18,189 nt of DNA from positions 1 through 18,189 of the forward strand of contig SKKZ01000052.1 in the NCBI GenBank assembly GCA_007123455.1, given 5' to 3'. The notes under the pieces were generated by a model. It was given only the letters and a program-made list of their open reading frames with translations, was not told the DNA's origin and made no database searches. This document shows positions 1 through 7,642 of this stretch, in pieces. Position 1 is the first letter of the stretch. Each line of letters opens with the position of its first letter. This stretch comes from Coriobacteriia bacterium. GTDB taxonomy: Bacteria; Actinomycetota; Coriobacteriia; Anaerosomatales; SLCP01. The translations under genes were made by a program, and so were the position numbers.

Positions 1-1167
1 CTCGATCCGGTACATGACGAGGTTGTCCTCGGACATGCCGTTGTGATCGGTCGGCGAGAAGGTGAACGTCCCACCTATGCCGACGAATCCGCTGGTCGCC
101 TCGATCTCATCGCGCAACTCCAGTGAGGTGAACTCCTCGGGCAAGCGCTGCATCGCTTCGACGATGAGGTAGAGCGCGTCGTAGGCGTGACCCGCAAACG
201 TGTCGGGAGCCTTGCCGAACCGGTCGGTGTACCGCTCGATGAAATCGGTCGCCACCTCGTATTCGGGCGTGCCGACCCCGTATGCCTCGGGAATGAGGAC
301 CTTGCCGGCCGCGAATCGGAATCCTTCCGCGGCCTCACCGGCGCCCTCTATGAACTCGACCCTGGCGTTACCATGGCTTCCGAACAGAGGGATATCGAAG
401 TTCAGGGCCGCCATGTTCTTGGCGACAGTGGCAGCTTCACTCCCGGCGTTCCAGAGGACGACAGCATCGGCATCGCTGCCCTTGATCTTCGTCAGCTGAC
501 TCGTCATGTCCGCGTCACCGGGGTTGAAGGACTCCTCCGCGACGATCTCGATCGACGTGTCGCCGACGTGCTCCTTGACTACATCCACGCCGTCCTTCGC
601 GAATCCTCCGGAGTCGGCGATGAGCGCGATCCTCTCGATCCCCTGCTCCTCCAGGTAGCGCAGCGTGAACGGTACGACGATGCTATTGGACCAAGGGGTC
701 TGAAACACGTAAGGGTGGAAGTCGGCCGTGATGACCGTCCCACCCGCAACGGAGACCTGTGGGATGCCCGCCCGGTCCACGTCCTGTCTCATCGCCATGG
801 TGCCGCCGGTCCCGGTAGCACCGATGAGTGCGACGACCTCTTCCCGTTCGATCAGACGCGACGTCACCGTCACGGCGGTCTCCGCATCACTCGCATCGTC
901 CTCGATCAGCACCTCGATCGGACGACCGTTGACACCGCCTGCGGCATTGATGCGTTCGACCTCCATCTCGATCGTGTTCTTCTCCGGTTCTCCCAGACCC
1001 GCAAGTGTGCCGCTAAGCGACAACACCGCCCCGATGCGGTAGGGCTCTCCGGACACGGCACCATCGTCTCCCGAGTCACCATCGGCACCACACGCCGAAA
1101 GCGACACGACGGCCATCGCCATGACCAGCGTCATGACCAGTGCGAAGCGCCATCTGCCCCACGTCAT
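1..1167 (-). CDS. Branched-chain-type ABC transporter substrate-binding lipoprotein (3' end cut by window edge)
   Basis: The frame is open without a stop from the ATG at 1167 to base 1, giving 389 residues. The N-terminus has charged residues, a hydrophobic stretch and a lipobox L-S-A-C with Cys26, so the mature protein should be a lipid-anchored surface protein. The body reads like the Peripla_BP_6/LivK family: YRIGAVLSLSGTLAGLG at the start of the first lobe, then INAAGGVNGRPIEV, an LIGATGTGGTMA loop, and a late FAGHAYDALYLIVEAM segment. Such proteins capture branched-chain or other amino acids, amides or aromatic acids for an ABC importer. The strong Shine-Dalgarno GGGAGGTGGGG just upstream supports the start. 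It lies 32 bp after the ACT gene of the ior operon, so I infer an aromatic or branched-chain amino-acid ligand; the sequence does not prove this. Family length suggests only a short C-terminal piece is missing. Permease and ATPase genes probably follow beyond the left edge. Confidence 0.93.
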   Translation of the reverse strand, partial: MTWGRWRFALVMTLVMAMAVVSLSACGADGDSGDDGAVSGEPYRIGAVLSLSGTLAGLGEPEKNTIEMEVERINAAGGVNGRPIEVLIEDDASDAETAVTVTSRLIEREEVVALIGATGTGGTMAMRQDVDRAGIPQVSVAGGTVITADFHPYVFQTPWSNSIVVPFTLRYLEEQGIERIALIADSGGFAKDGVDVVKEHVGDTSIEIVAEESFNPGDADMTSQLTKIKGSDADAVVLWNAGSEAATVAKNMAALNFDIPLFGSHGNARVEFIEGAGEAAEGFRFAAGKVLIPEAYGVGTPEYEVATDFIERYTDRFGKAPDTFAGHAYDALYLIVEAMQRLPEEFTSLELRDEIEATSGFVGIGGTFTFSPTDHNGMSEDNLVMYRIE

Positions 1168-1199
1168 GACTCCCCACCTCCCTTACCCAGAACCGCACG

Positions 1200-1616
1200 T
1201 TAGATGCTCGATATCTCCTCCTGAGACACCAGCCGCACGGGTTGACCCTCCAGCAGGCGCAGCGCGCTGTCCGCATCGCCAACGTTGAGCACCACATAGG
1301 TTGCTATCAGCGAATACACGTACTCGATATTGACTCCCGCGGCCGCAACAAGCTTGAGTACCGATGCGAGTCCACCCGGCTGATCGGGTAGGTCGATGCA
1401 GATCACATCGCTCTCCTTGACGGTGAATCCACCCCTCTTGAGAGCATCCTTGGCCTCGTCCGGCTTGTCGACCACGAGCCGCAATATGCCGTACTCGGCC
1501 GTGTCCGAGACCGAGAAGCCGCGGATGTTGACGTCGGCGGCACCGAGCAGGTCGGTCACCTCGCTCACGCGTCCTGCTTCATTCGCTATGAATACGGAAA
1601 GCTGGCGTACCTTCAT
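1200..1616 (-). CDS. Tandem ACT-domain protein linked to iorAB
   Basis: This 138-residue protein consists of two ACT domains, roughly residues 3-65 and 70-135. The first begins MKVRQLSVFIANEAGRVSEV and the second IDLPDQPGGLASVL; both show the ACT pattern of a strand, a P/A-G-R/G-x-L/V loop and a helix. ACT domains bind amino acids at domain interfaces. The ATG at 1616 is chosen because it overlaps the iorB stop (ATGA), which suggests translational coupling; a longer in-frame start at 1643 would lie inside iorB. There is no catalytic domain, so it is probably a stand-alone sensor or an allosteric partner. It is clearly related to the second ACT protein at 16613-17059. ACT proteins of this kind are commonly found beside indolepyruvate oxidoreductase and phenylacetate-CoA ligase genes. 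The ligand is unknown; an aromatic amino acid is the natural guess. Confidence 0.9.
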   Translation of the reverse strand: MKVRQLSVFIANEAGRVSEVTDLLGAADVNIRGFSVSDTAEYGILRLVVDKPDEAKDALKRGGFTVKESDVICIDLPDQPGGLASVLKLVAAAGVNIEYVYSLIATYVVLNVGDADSALRLLEGQPVRLVSQEEISSI

Positions 1617-2212
1617 ACGAGACACGCTCCTCCCTCTCCGCACGCTCGCCGGCCGAGCTCGAAGGCGCGCAGGTTGAATTCTACACTCGCTGTCGGGACG
1701 CGAGCAGAAATGACTCCGGTCCAGAGCTCCACAGGGAACTCCAGTCCCGTCGAGAGCGCGCCAAGCAACACGATGTTCGCGGACTTCGGGCTTCCTGCCT
1801 CACACGCAAGTTCTTCGGCGTCCATGAAGATCGCTCCCGCGTCTACGAGCGCTTCCTCAACACCGGTGGGCGGTTCGGTATCGCCGATGAGCACGGGCAG
1901 CGGATCGATGATACGTGAGTTCACCAGCAACCGGCCTCCGGGCTTGACGTACGGCAGCTGCCGGGCCGCTTCGATCATCTCGAACGCGACCAGATGATCG
2001 GCGCACCCCGGGTCGGTGATCGGTGAAGCGACCGACTCGCCGAAACGCACGGCTGTATCAACCGAGCCGCCCCGTTGTGCCATACCGTGCACCTCCGAGA
2101 GCTTCACATCGAGACCGGCCGCCACCGCGGTCTTGGCCAGCACGTCGGCTGCGAGAATCGTCCCCTGTCCTCCCACTCCAGCCAACATCACCGTGATCGT
2201 CGGGGTCGCCAT
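1613..2212 (-). CDS. iorB: Indolepyruvate ferredoxin oxidoreductase, beta subunit
   Basis: This 199-residue protein is the gamma-type catalytic subunit of 2-oxoacid:ferredoxin oxidoreductases (POR family). With IorA it oxidises arylpyruvates, made from Trp, Phe and Tyr by transamination, to aryl-acetyl-CoA while reducing ferredoxin. The hallmark glycine-rich start TVMLAGVGGQGTILAADVLA is at residues 6-25, followed by the LSEVHGMAQRGGSVDTAVRFG segment typical of IorB. The length fits the family. The ATG at 2212 is preferred because it shares one base with the iorA stop (TGATG); the ATG at 2233 would add seven residues and overlap iorA further. The stop overlaps the start of the ACT gene, so the three cistrons are probably translated as a coupled unit. 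Confidence 0.95.
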   Translation of the reverse strand: MATPTITVMLAGVGGQGTILAADVLAKTAVAAGLDVKLSEVHGMAQRGGSVDTAVRFGESVASPITDPGCADHLVAFEMIEAARQLPYVKPGGRLLVNSRIIDPLPVLIGDTEPPTGVEEALVDAGAIFMDAEELACEAGSPKSANIVLLGALSTGLEFPVELWTGVISARVPTASVEFNLRAFELGRRACGEGGACLV

Positions 2213-3969
2213 CACACGCCTCCGATTTCGCATGCGGGCCCGGTCAGTTCGATGGCCGAAAACTTACACACTTGTACGCAGTCGCCACATCCCACGCAGA
2301 TCGTCACGTCGATGCGTGCCTTCCCGTCCTCACCCTTGCTGATGGCAGGACAGCCCAGTCGTATACACAGACCGCACGCCGTGCAGAGGTTGTCGTCCAC
2401 CGCGTAGGGCTGGTCCTTCTCCTTGATCAGGAGGGCACAGGGTGCCCGGAAGATGAGCACGCTCAGTTCGCCGGAATCGATCTCTTCGCGCACCGCTTGC
2501 TCGGATGCGGCGAGGTCATGTGGATCGACGATCCGCACGCGCTTCACTCCGATCGAACGGCACAGGGCCTCCAGATCGACCTCGACAGCCGGTTCGCGCT
2601 GGAGCGTCATGCCACTCACGGGATTCTGCTGGTGGCCGGTCATCGCGGTGATGCGGTTGTCGAGGATACACACCATTGCATCGCCACCGTTGTAGGCGAT
2701 GTCCATAAGACCGGTGACACCCGAATGCGCGAAGGTCGAATCGCCGATGACCGCGACCACGGGGCGCCGTGCGCTCCCCTGCCCGGCCAGCCGCATGCCG
2801 TGAGCCATGCCCACGCTCGCACCCATGCATACGCACGCATCCATCGATGCCAGAGGAGCAAGGGCCCCGAGGGTATAGCATCCGATGTCTCCGGTGACGA
2901 TAGCCTTCGCCTTTCGCAGAGCATTGTAAGCGCCACGGTGCGGACAACCCGGGCACATGAGAGGAGGTCTCGGCGGCAGTCCGGGGACAGATTCGCGCAC
3001 CGGGGGTGGGTCCCCACCGAGTGCCCGGTGGACCAGGCCCGGTGAAAGCTCTCCGGAGGCCGGCAGATCGACCGGCTCCGGAGTCAGGCCGAGAACCTTC
3101 AAGCTCGACTCGAGGTAGCGATCTGCCTCCTCGACGACTACGAGGCGATCGACGCTGCGCGAGAAGTCAGCAAGTGCCTGCGCAGGCAGCGGAAAACACA
3201 TTCCCAGCTTGAAGATAGAGGCTTCCGGAAGTGCCTCGCGGACGTACTGGTAGCATACGCCGGAGGTAACGACGCCGATGGCGGAATCTCGCATCTCCAC
3301 CCGGTTCAAGGGTGACTTCTCGGCGTAGTCCGCAAGCTGCCGGACCCTCTCGTCCAGGGACAGCCGACGAGCACGGGCCATCGCCGGCATCATGACCCAC
3401 TTGCCGACGTCCTTCCGGTAGTCCCCTGGCACGACGGACTGGCGAGCCCCGCTCAACTCCACGACGCCCTTCGAGTGTGAGATTCGCGTAGTCGCGCGGA
3501 CGATCACGGGGATGTCGAAGCGCTCGGAGAGCTCGAACGCCACCCTGGTGAACTCGAGTGCCTCGGAGCTGTCGGAAGGCTCCAGAACGGGCACCCGGGC
3601 GAACGGACCCCAGTTCCGCGAGTCCTGCTCGTTCTGGGAAGAGTGCATGCCCGGGTCGTCGGCAACGAAGACAACCAGGCCCGCACCCACTCCCGTGTAT
3701 GCGAGCGTGAAGAGCGGATCGGCGGCGACGTTCACGCCGACATGCTTCATCGTCACGAGGGAGCGTGCACCGCCCATCGAGGCACCCGCGGCCACTTCCA
3801 GCGCGACCTTCTCATTCGGGGCCCATTCCGCATAGACACCATCCATTGCGGCGAAGACCTCGAGCGCCTGGGTCGAGGGCGTTCCCGGGTAGCCGACGCC
3901 CACGAGGGCACCTGCCTCCCACGCGCCGCGCGCAACCGCTTCGTTGCCGGACAGAAGCGTCGGGGACAC
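2212..3969 (-). CDS. iorA: Indolepyruvate ferredoxin oxidoreductase, alpha subunit
   Basis: This 585-residue protein is the large subunit of the arylpyruvate:ferredoxin oxidoreductase. The N-terminal pyrimidine-binding domain has GVGYPGTPSTQALEVF near residues 24-39. The thiamine-diphosphate domain has the CPGCPHRGAYNAL segment (339-351), GDIGCYTLG (360-368), and the binding motif beginning GDST at 409 and ending with Asp-Asn at 437-438. The C-terminus holds two ferredoxin-type clusters: Cys529, 532, 535 and 540 (the last spacing longer than usual, as often seen in IorA), and Cys558, 561, 564 and 568, where the last Cys is followed by Lys rather than the common Pro. It starts at GTG 3969 behind a GGAAGGAG Shine-Dalgarno. 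It is first in the operon, behind a candidate extended -10 promoter at 4022-4030. The enzyme is cytoplasmic and oxygen-sensitive in characterised archaeal members, which fits anaerobic amino-acid fermentation. Confidence 0.96.
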   Translation of the reverse strand: MSPTLLSGNEAVARGAWEAGALVGVGYPGTPSTQALEVFAAMDGVYAEWAPNEKVALEVAAGASMGGARSLVTMKHVGVNVAADPLFTLAYTGVGAGLVVFVADDPGMHSSQNEQDSRNWGPFARVPVLEPSDSSEALEFTRVAFELSERFDIPVIVRATTRISHSKGVVELSGARQSVVPGDYRKDVGKWVMMPAMARARRLSLDERVRQLADYAEKSPLNRVEMRDSAIGVVTSGVCYQYVREALPEASIFKLGMCFPLPAQALADFSRSVDRLVVVEEADRYLESSLKVLGLTPEPVDLPASGELSPGLVHRALGGDPPPVRESVPGLPPRPPLMCPGCPHRGAYNALRKAKAIVTGDIGCYTLGALAPLASMDACVCMGASVGMAHGMRLAGQGSARRPVVAVIGDSTFAHSGVTGLMDIAYNGGDAMVCILDNRITAMTGHQQNPVSGMTLQREPAVEVDLEALCRSIGVKRVRIVDPHDLAASEQAVREEIDSGELSVLIFRAPCALLIKEKDQPYAVDDNLCTACGLCIRLGCPAISKGEDGKARIDVTICVGCGDCVQVCKFSAIELTGPACEIGGV

Positions 3970-4021
3970 GGGTCTCCTTCCCGTTGGCGAGGGGGTTGAA
4001 GGACGTTCAGAGATTGTGCGG

Positions 4022-4030
4022 ATGATACCA
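4022..4030 (-). promoter_or_regulatory. Candidate extended -10 promoter for the ior operon
   Basis: On the minus strand this reads TGGTATCAT: a TG-n extension plus a hexamer matching TATAAT at five of six positions. It sits about 53 bases upstream of the iorA start in the 108-bp gap after the NlpC/P60 gene. I see no good -35 box at 16-18 bp, as expected for an extended -10 promoter. Assignment is by eye. Confidence 0.45.
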
Positions 4031-4077
4031 CAGACCAGCCGTCACGGAAGGGTTCGCGCCGCTGCGGGAAGGGTGCC

Positions 4078-5283
4078 TTACGGCCTGGTAGCGCCGACGT
4101 AGTCGCCACGCCTGTCGATTCGGGAAGTGAGCGACTCGACCTGGACCGGTCTGCCGGTGCTCGGCGCGTGTAGGTAGTCTCCGCCACCGACGAATATCCC
4201 GACGTGATGAACCCTGTCGGGATTGCCTTCGTATCCGAAGAATACCAGGTCACCGGGGAGCAACAGATCGAGACGGTCCGGCGGGATGTATGCGCCCACA
4301 GTGAACTGCATACGACTGTTCCTCGGTATCGAGATGCCGATCTCCCGGTAGACGTATTGCGTCAGTCCTGAACAGTCAAAGCCGGCCGGGGTCGAGCCTC
4401 CCCAGACGTACGGCACACCGAGGTAGCGCATACCGACGACGACAGCCTCGGGGTTACCCGGCCCGAGGCTGGAAGGATCGAACGTGCGCCCGTGGGGCCG
4501 TGCGCTTCTAGTGGAAGCAGATGGCGAGTCGCTCTGCTCCGGAGTCGCGCGCGCCGCCTGCTCGGCAGCGGCTCTCGCCGCCTCCTCGGCCGCACGCCTC
4601 GCCGCCTCCTCGGCGGCCCGACGTGCCCGCTCCTCGGCTTCCCGGCGCAACCGCTCCTCCTCGGCCGCTACAAGAGTCGCCACCTCTCGATCAAGGTTCG
4701 CAACGTACTGTTCTTGTGCGGACAACGCCTCTTCGACCTCACGGGCTTTGACCTCTGCCTGGCTGCGAAGCGACGCAAGTTCGACCTCTCGACGCTCAAG
4801 GGCACGTTCTGCCGACTCGACGGCTCCGACCGCTTCTTTCACGTTGAGCACGAGCATCGCGTCACTGCGGTTCACTCTCCTGAACCATTCCACGCGCGTG
4901 AGGAAGTCCTCGAACGATGTGGTCCCGAGGAGGACTTCGAGCAGATGCGTTCCGCCCGATCGGTAGATGCTGCCGGCACGATGAGCGAGGGTGCTCTCGG
5001 CAGCCGCCTGGTCGCTTCGAGCCTGCACCAGTTCATCGCGCGTCTCGTCGATCTGCCCGCGTACGTCTTCGAGCGCTTCGATGGCTTCCAGGAGCTCCTC
5101 GCGTCTGAGTTCGGCCCGATCGGCGAGATCCTCCATCTTGGCCCGGGCACCGTCGACCTCGAGGCGCTTGGCCTCTATCTCGGGTGTGGAAGGGGTGGCG
5201 GGCGCCACGTACGGCGCGCCCAGGAGCAATGCGATGGAGAGCGCGGCGACTACGCCGACATCTATGGTCCTTGTGCTGCGCAC
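4078..5283 (-). CDS. Secreted NlpC/P60 peptidoglycan endopeptidase with N-terminal coiled coil
   Basis: This 401-residue protein has a signal peptide (residues 1-31, ending near APATP) and a long PcsB/CwlO-like coiled coil (about 35-205). The coiled coil contains the family's YRSGGTHLLEVLL...DFLTRVEWFRRV kink region at 107-137. An Ala/Glu/Arg-rich repeat (212-247) and a Ser/Pro linker follow, and then a C-terminal NlpC/P60 domain (about 275-401). Catalytic Cys304 lies in FDCSGL, His360 in VHHVGIFVGGG and a third polar residue, His372, in YLHAPSTG. Such enzymes cut stem-peptide bonds (typically D-Glu-to-diamino acid), and the PcsB/CwlO group is activated at the membrane by FtsEX. The GTG start has an AGGAGGT just 3 bases upstream, which is a tight spacing. 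It is divergent from, and architecturally paired with, the RlpA-like gene at 5429. No FtsEX genes are in the window. Confidence 0.93.
   Translation of the reverse strand: MRSTRTIDVGVVAALSIALLLGAPYVAPATPSTPEIEAKRLEVDGARAKMEDLADRAELRREELLEAIEALEDVRGQIDETRDELVQARSDQAAAESTLAHRAGSIYRSGGTHLLEVLLGTTSFEDFLTRVEWFRRVNRSDAMLVLNVKEAVGAVESAERALERREVELASLRSQAEVKAREVEEALSAQEQYVANLDREVATLVAAEEERLRREAEERARRAAEEAARRAAEEAARAAAEQAARATPEQSDSPSASTRSARPHGRTFDPSSLGPGNPEAVVVGMRYLGVPYVWGGSTPAGFDCSGLTQYVYREIGISIPRNSRMQFTVGAYIPPDRLDLLLPGDLVFFGYEGNPDRVHHVGIFVGGGDYLHAPSTGRPVQVESLTSRIDRRGDYVGATRP
4543..4650 (-). repeat. Ala/Glu/Arg-rich coding repeat in the NlpC/P60 gene
   Basis: Residues 212-247 of the encoded protein are imperfect tandem copies of an RRAAEEAA-type heptad/octad unit. 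At DNA level this is a repeated GCCGCCTCCTCGGC-like string. It would form a highly charged, flexible or helical spacer between coiled coil and catalytic domain. Its length may vary between strains through slippage. Confidence 0.7.
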
Positions 5284-5364
5284 GGGACCTCCTGCTGCGT
5301 CTATGCTTCGATCGAGGTCACATCGGGACTTCAGGAGTCAGCGACTCCAGCCGACATCACCTAC

Positions 5365-5373
5365 ATGCTATCA
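5365..5373 (-). promoter_or_regulatory. Candidate extended -10 for the NlpC/P60 gene (divergent partner)
   Basis: On the minus strand this reads TGATAGCAT, a TG-n extension plus a hexamer matching TATAAT at four of six positions. It overlaps almost completely with the plus-strand element at 5366-5374, because the ten bases 5365-5374 are nearly self-complementary. The start codon at 5283 is about 80 bases downstream. It is weaker than the plus-strand element, so confidence is low. Confidence 0.3.
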
Positions 5374-5374
5374 T
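5366..5374 (+). promoter_or_regulatory. Candidate extended -10 promoter for the RlpA-like gene
   Basis: The plus strand reads TGCTATCAT, an extended -10 with five of six matches to TATAAT, followed by a T-rich stretch. The start codon at 5429 lies about 55 bases downstream. No recognisable -35 hexamer is present at normal spacing. The same hexamer, TATCAT, appears in the ior promoter candidate. Confidence 0.42.
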
Positions 5375-5428
5375 TTTTCGGCAGCTGAGCGGCACTACTT
5401 GATGCCGAAGCCCTGAAGGACCGAGCTG

Positions 5429-6490
5429 ATGAGACGGACCCGACTGGTCGCAGCAATGCTCACCGCATGCCTGCTCTTCGGAGTCCTGGCACCGGCGGCA
5501 CTTCCCGGCGCCCCCCCGGTCGGCCCGACGGCAGCATCCTCGCCGCCCCTCGATGAAGCCAAGGAGCGTGCACTCGAACTCGAGCAGCTGATCGAGGAGA
5601 ACCGCGGCGAGCGCGTTTCCATCGAAGAGCGGATCGCGGTCACCAACCTGCGAATCGTAGCCCAGCAGGAGGTACTTGCCGAGGCGCGCAGCGCGCTCCT
5701 CGAAGCACAGCATTCCTACCGTGTCCGAATGGTGGACATGTACAAGTCACGCATCGCGGACCCCTTCAGCATCCTCTTCACGGCTGAGAGCATGTCCGAT
5801 CTCTACTCGCGAATCATCATGCTCACACGAATCGCCCAACGTGACCGTCGCGCATATCTTGATGCCGTCGTCGCCGCAGCAGAAGCGGAATTCCAAGCTG
5901 CCTATCTCGACGATCTGAAGGCGCAAGACGTCGCCCTGCGAGAACTGCAGCGAAACTCGCTCGCCGAGCTCGACGCTGCGCTTGACGAGCAGCGCGTGCT
6001 CGTAGAGCGCCTGACAGAGGAGTCGCTGCGCGAACTCGAGGTCAGACGGACGATAATCGCACAGACTCGCAAAGAATGGCTTGAGAGCTCGGTTCCGCTC
6101 GACGCCGAGATCCGACTCGTTCCGGCGGTCGTCGAGCCGCACCACGGAGTCGTATACCTCGCATCCGAGCACCATCCACGCAGCTACCGGAGTCTCGCGC
6201 GGACCGAGACCGCTCTGTGTTCGTGGTACGGCAACGAGTTCCACGGACGACTGACGGCAAGCGGTCAGGTCTACAACCAGAACGACTTCACGTGTGCCTC
6301 GCGTACACTTCCGTTCGGCACGCGACTCGCCCTAACGCGTGGGGAACGACGAATCATCGTAGTAGTCACAGACCGTGGCCCGTTCATAGCCGGGCGCGAC
6401 CTGGACCTGTCGCGTGCGGCCGCACAGGCTCTCGGCTTCTCAGGCCTGGCCACCGTCGACGTGGAATACGTCGAAGCCATCGATGACTGA
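5429..6490 (+). CDS. Secreted coiled-coil protein with C-terminal RlpA-like double-psi beta-barrel
   Basis: This 353-residue protein has a signal peptide (about residues 1-27), a Pro/Ala linker and a long coiled coil (41-215). Around 100-140 it contains MVDMYKSRIADPFSILF and then SDLYSRIIMLTRI, which resembles the PcsB/CwlO coiled-coil domain and matches the equivalent region of the divergent NlpC/P60 protein. The C-terminal domain (about 262-350) is RlpA-like: CSWYGNEFHGRLTASG, then SRTLPFGTRL and TDRGPFIAGRDLDLSRAAA. Asp315 and Asp325 are at the conserved acidic positions. RlpA-type barrels bind glycan strands; some members are lytic transglycosylases that cut denuded strands, others only bind. 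Which applies here cannot be told from sequence. The start is supported by GAAGGA about ten bases upstream. The stop is only 16 bp from the stop of convergent apt. Confidence 0.9.
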   Translation: MRRTRLVAAMLTACLLFGVLAPAALPGAPPVGPTAASSPPLDEAKERALELEQLIEENRGERVSIEERIAVTNLRIVAQQEVLAEARSALLEAQHSYRVRMVDMYKSRIADPFSILFTAESMSDLYSRIIMLTRIAQRDRRAYLDAVVAAAEAEFQAAYLDDLKAQDVALRELQRNSLAELDAALDEQRVLVERLTEESLRELEVRRTIIAQTRKEWLESSVPLDAEIRLVPAVVEPHHGVVYLASEHHPRSYRSLARTETALCSWYGNEFHGRLTASGQVYNQNDFTCASRTLPFGTRLALTRGERRIIVVVTDRGPFIAGRDLDLSRAAAQALGFSGLATVDVEYVEAIDD

Positions 6491-6506
6491 GACGAACATC
6501 GGCCGG

Positions 6507-7022
6507 CTACGCGACGTGGATCAATGAGACGATCTTGGCATCACCAAGCTTGCTGCGCCCGCAAAGGAAATCCAGCTCGATAAGGAACGCGAGACCGACG
6601 ACTAACGCACCGGTGCTCGCCACAAGCTGCGCTTTGGCGGCTGCCGTTCCACCCGTTGCCAGCACGTCGTCGACGATCAGTACGACGTCGCCCTCGCCGA
6701 TCGCATCCAGGTGCATCTCGAGCGAGTCCGTGCCGTACTCCAGCGCGTACTCGGCCTTGGTGGTCTGCCACGGAAGCTTGCCCGGCTTACGGGCAGGCAC
6801 GAAGCCGGCGCCCAGTTTGTAAGCGAGTGCTCCGCCGAAGATGAATCCCCGCGCCTCGGCCCCGAGCACCTTCGTGATGCCGTCATCAGCGAACTCTTCA
6901 GCGATAGTGTCAATCGCCTGCCGAAACCCGTCCGGACTCGCCAACAACGGAGTGATGTCCTTGAAGACGATCCCGTCCTTCGGGAAGTTAGGGATGTCGC
7001 GAATGTAGCTTTCCAGGTTCAT
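6507..7022 (-). CDS. apt: Adenine phosphoribosyltransferase
   Basis: This 171-residue cytoplasmic enzyme makes AMP from adenine and PRPP. It begins MNLESYIRDIPNFPKDGIVF, followed by KDITPLL, the classic APRT N-terminus. It has GAEARGFIFG (54-63), VPARKPGKLP (75-84) and the PRPP loop IVDDVLATGGTAAA (116-129). The length is normal for the family. The ATG at 7022 is chosen because the similarity starts there and a GGAGG lies four bases upstream; the frame stays open for another 153 codons upstream, but that part overlaps hpt antisense to no known sequence. It is last in the seven-gene run, 41 bp after hpt, giving a purine-salvage pair. No clear hairpin terminator is visible after the stop. Confidence 0.97.
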   Translation of the reverse strand: MNLESYIRDIPNFPKDGIVFKDITPLLASPDGFRQAIDTIAEEFADDGITKVLGAEARGFIFGGALAYKLGAGFVPARKPGKLPWQTTKAEYALEYGTDSLEMHLDAIGEGDVVLIVDDVLATGGTAAAKAQLVASTGALVVGLAFLIELDFLCGRSKLGDAKIVSLIHVA

Positions 7023-7063
7023 CGTGCCTCCAGTTTTGGCGTACTTCCGTGCACAGGATACGA

Positions 7064-7642
7064 CTATTGTGCCGACTCGACCAGCGAGCGACCAGGCTCG
7101 GCAGCCTCGTGGCGTACGGTGGCCACGTAGGGCAGGTTCCGCAAGCGGCCGTCGAGATCGAGCCCGTATCCGACGAGGAAGGCATCGGGCACAGAGAATC
7201 CACGGTAGGCGATCGGCAGGTCGACGATACGCCGGACATCTTTGTCCAGCAGCGTGCAGACCTCGAGGGATGCGGGAGACCGTTGTCTGAGCACGGAGAG
7301 GATATAGTTGAGGGTCAGACCGGTATCGATGATGTCTTCGACCACTATCACCCGGGCGTCCTCGATCGGATCGTCCAGGTCCTTCGTGATGCGCACGGCG
7401 CCACCGCTGCCGCCGGCGTACGAGGAGATCGCCATGAAATCGAGGGTGAGAGGCAGTTCGACATGCCGACACAGGTCGCACAGGAAGAACAGGCCGCCCC
7501 GCAACACCGTCACCAGCCGCACTTCGGAGCCCGCGTGCTCCCGAGAGATCGATCTACCGATCTCGGCGACACGCTGTGCTATCGCGTCCCGGGTGATGAG
7601 GATGCGATCGACCGCCTCCTCGCCACTGTAGGCGCGGGTCAC
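7064..7642 (-). CDS. hpt: Hypoxanthine (guanine) phosphoribosyltransferase
   Basis: This 192-residue enzyme converts hypoxanthine and guanine with PRPP to IMP and GMP. Visible motifs are VLRGG (46-50, PPi loop), DFMAISSY (68-75, flexible loop), the PRPP loop VIVVEDIIDTGLTL (98-111), LLDKDVRR (131-138, base-contacting Lys134) and VPDAFLVGYGLD (151-162). The length and motif order are those of bacterial HPRT. The GTG start overlaps the stop of the upstream gene as GTGA, so the two are probably translationally coupled. Apt follows 41 bp downstream. Confidence 0.97.
   Translation of the reverse strand: MTRAYSGEEAVDRILITRDAIAQRVAEIGRSISREHAGSEVRLVTVLRGGLFFLCDLCRHVELPLTLDFMAISSYAGGSGGAVRITKDLDDPIEDARVIVVEDIIDTGLTLNYILSVLRQRSPASLEVCTLLDKDVRRIVDLPIAYRGFSVPDAFLVGYGLDLDGRLRNLPYVATVRHEAAEPGRSLVESAQ

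Noticed and set aside
187..1203. 338-codon plus-strand frame opposite the solute-binding lipoprotein
   Set aside because: It is antisense to a well-supported lipoprotein with lipobox and family motifs; the composition is that of a shadow frame.
5284..5428. Possible c-di-AMP (ydaO) leader before the NlpC/P60 gene, since actinobacterial wall hydrolases often have one
   Set aside because: The predicted leader is only about 75 bases and I cannot find the conserved aptamer segments.
6487..6510. Bidirectional terminator between the convergent rlpA-like and apt genes
   Set aside because: The stops are 16 bp apart and no stem with a flanking T-run is visible there.
6507..7481. A 324-codon version of apt with a long N-terminal extension
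   Set aside because: APRT similarity begins exactly at the ATG at 7022, which has a good Shine-Dalgarno; the extension is the shadow of hpt and is Arg-rich.
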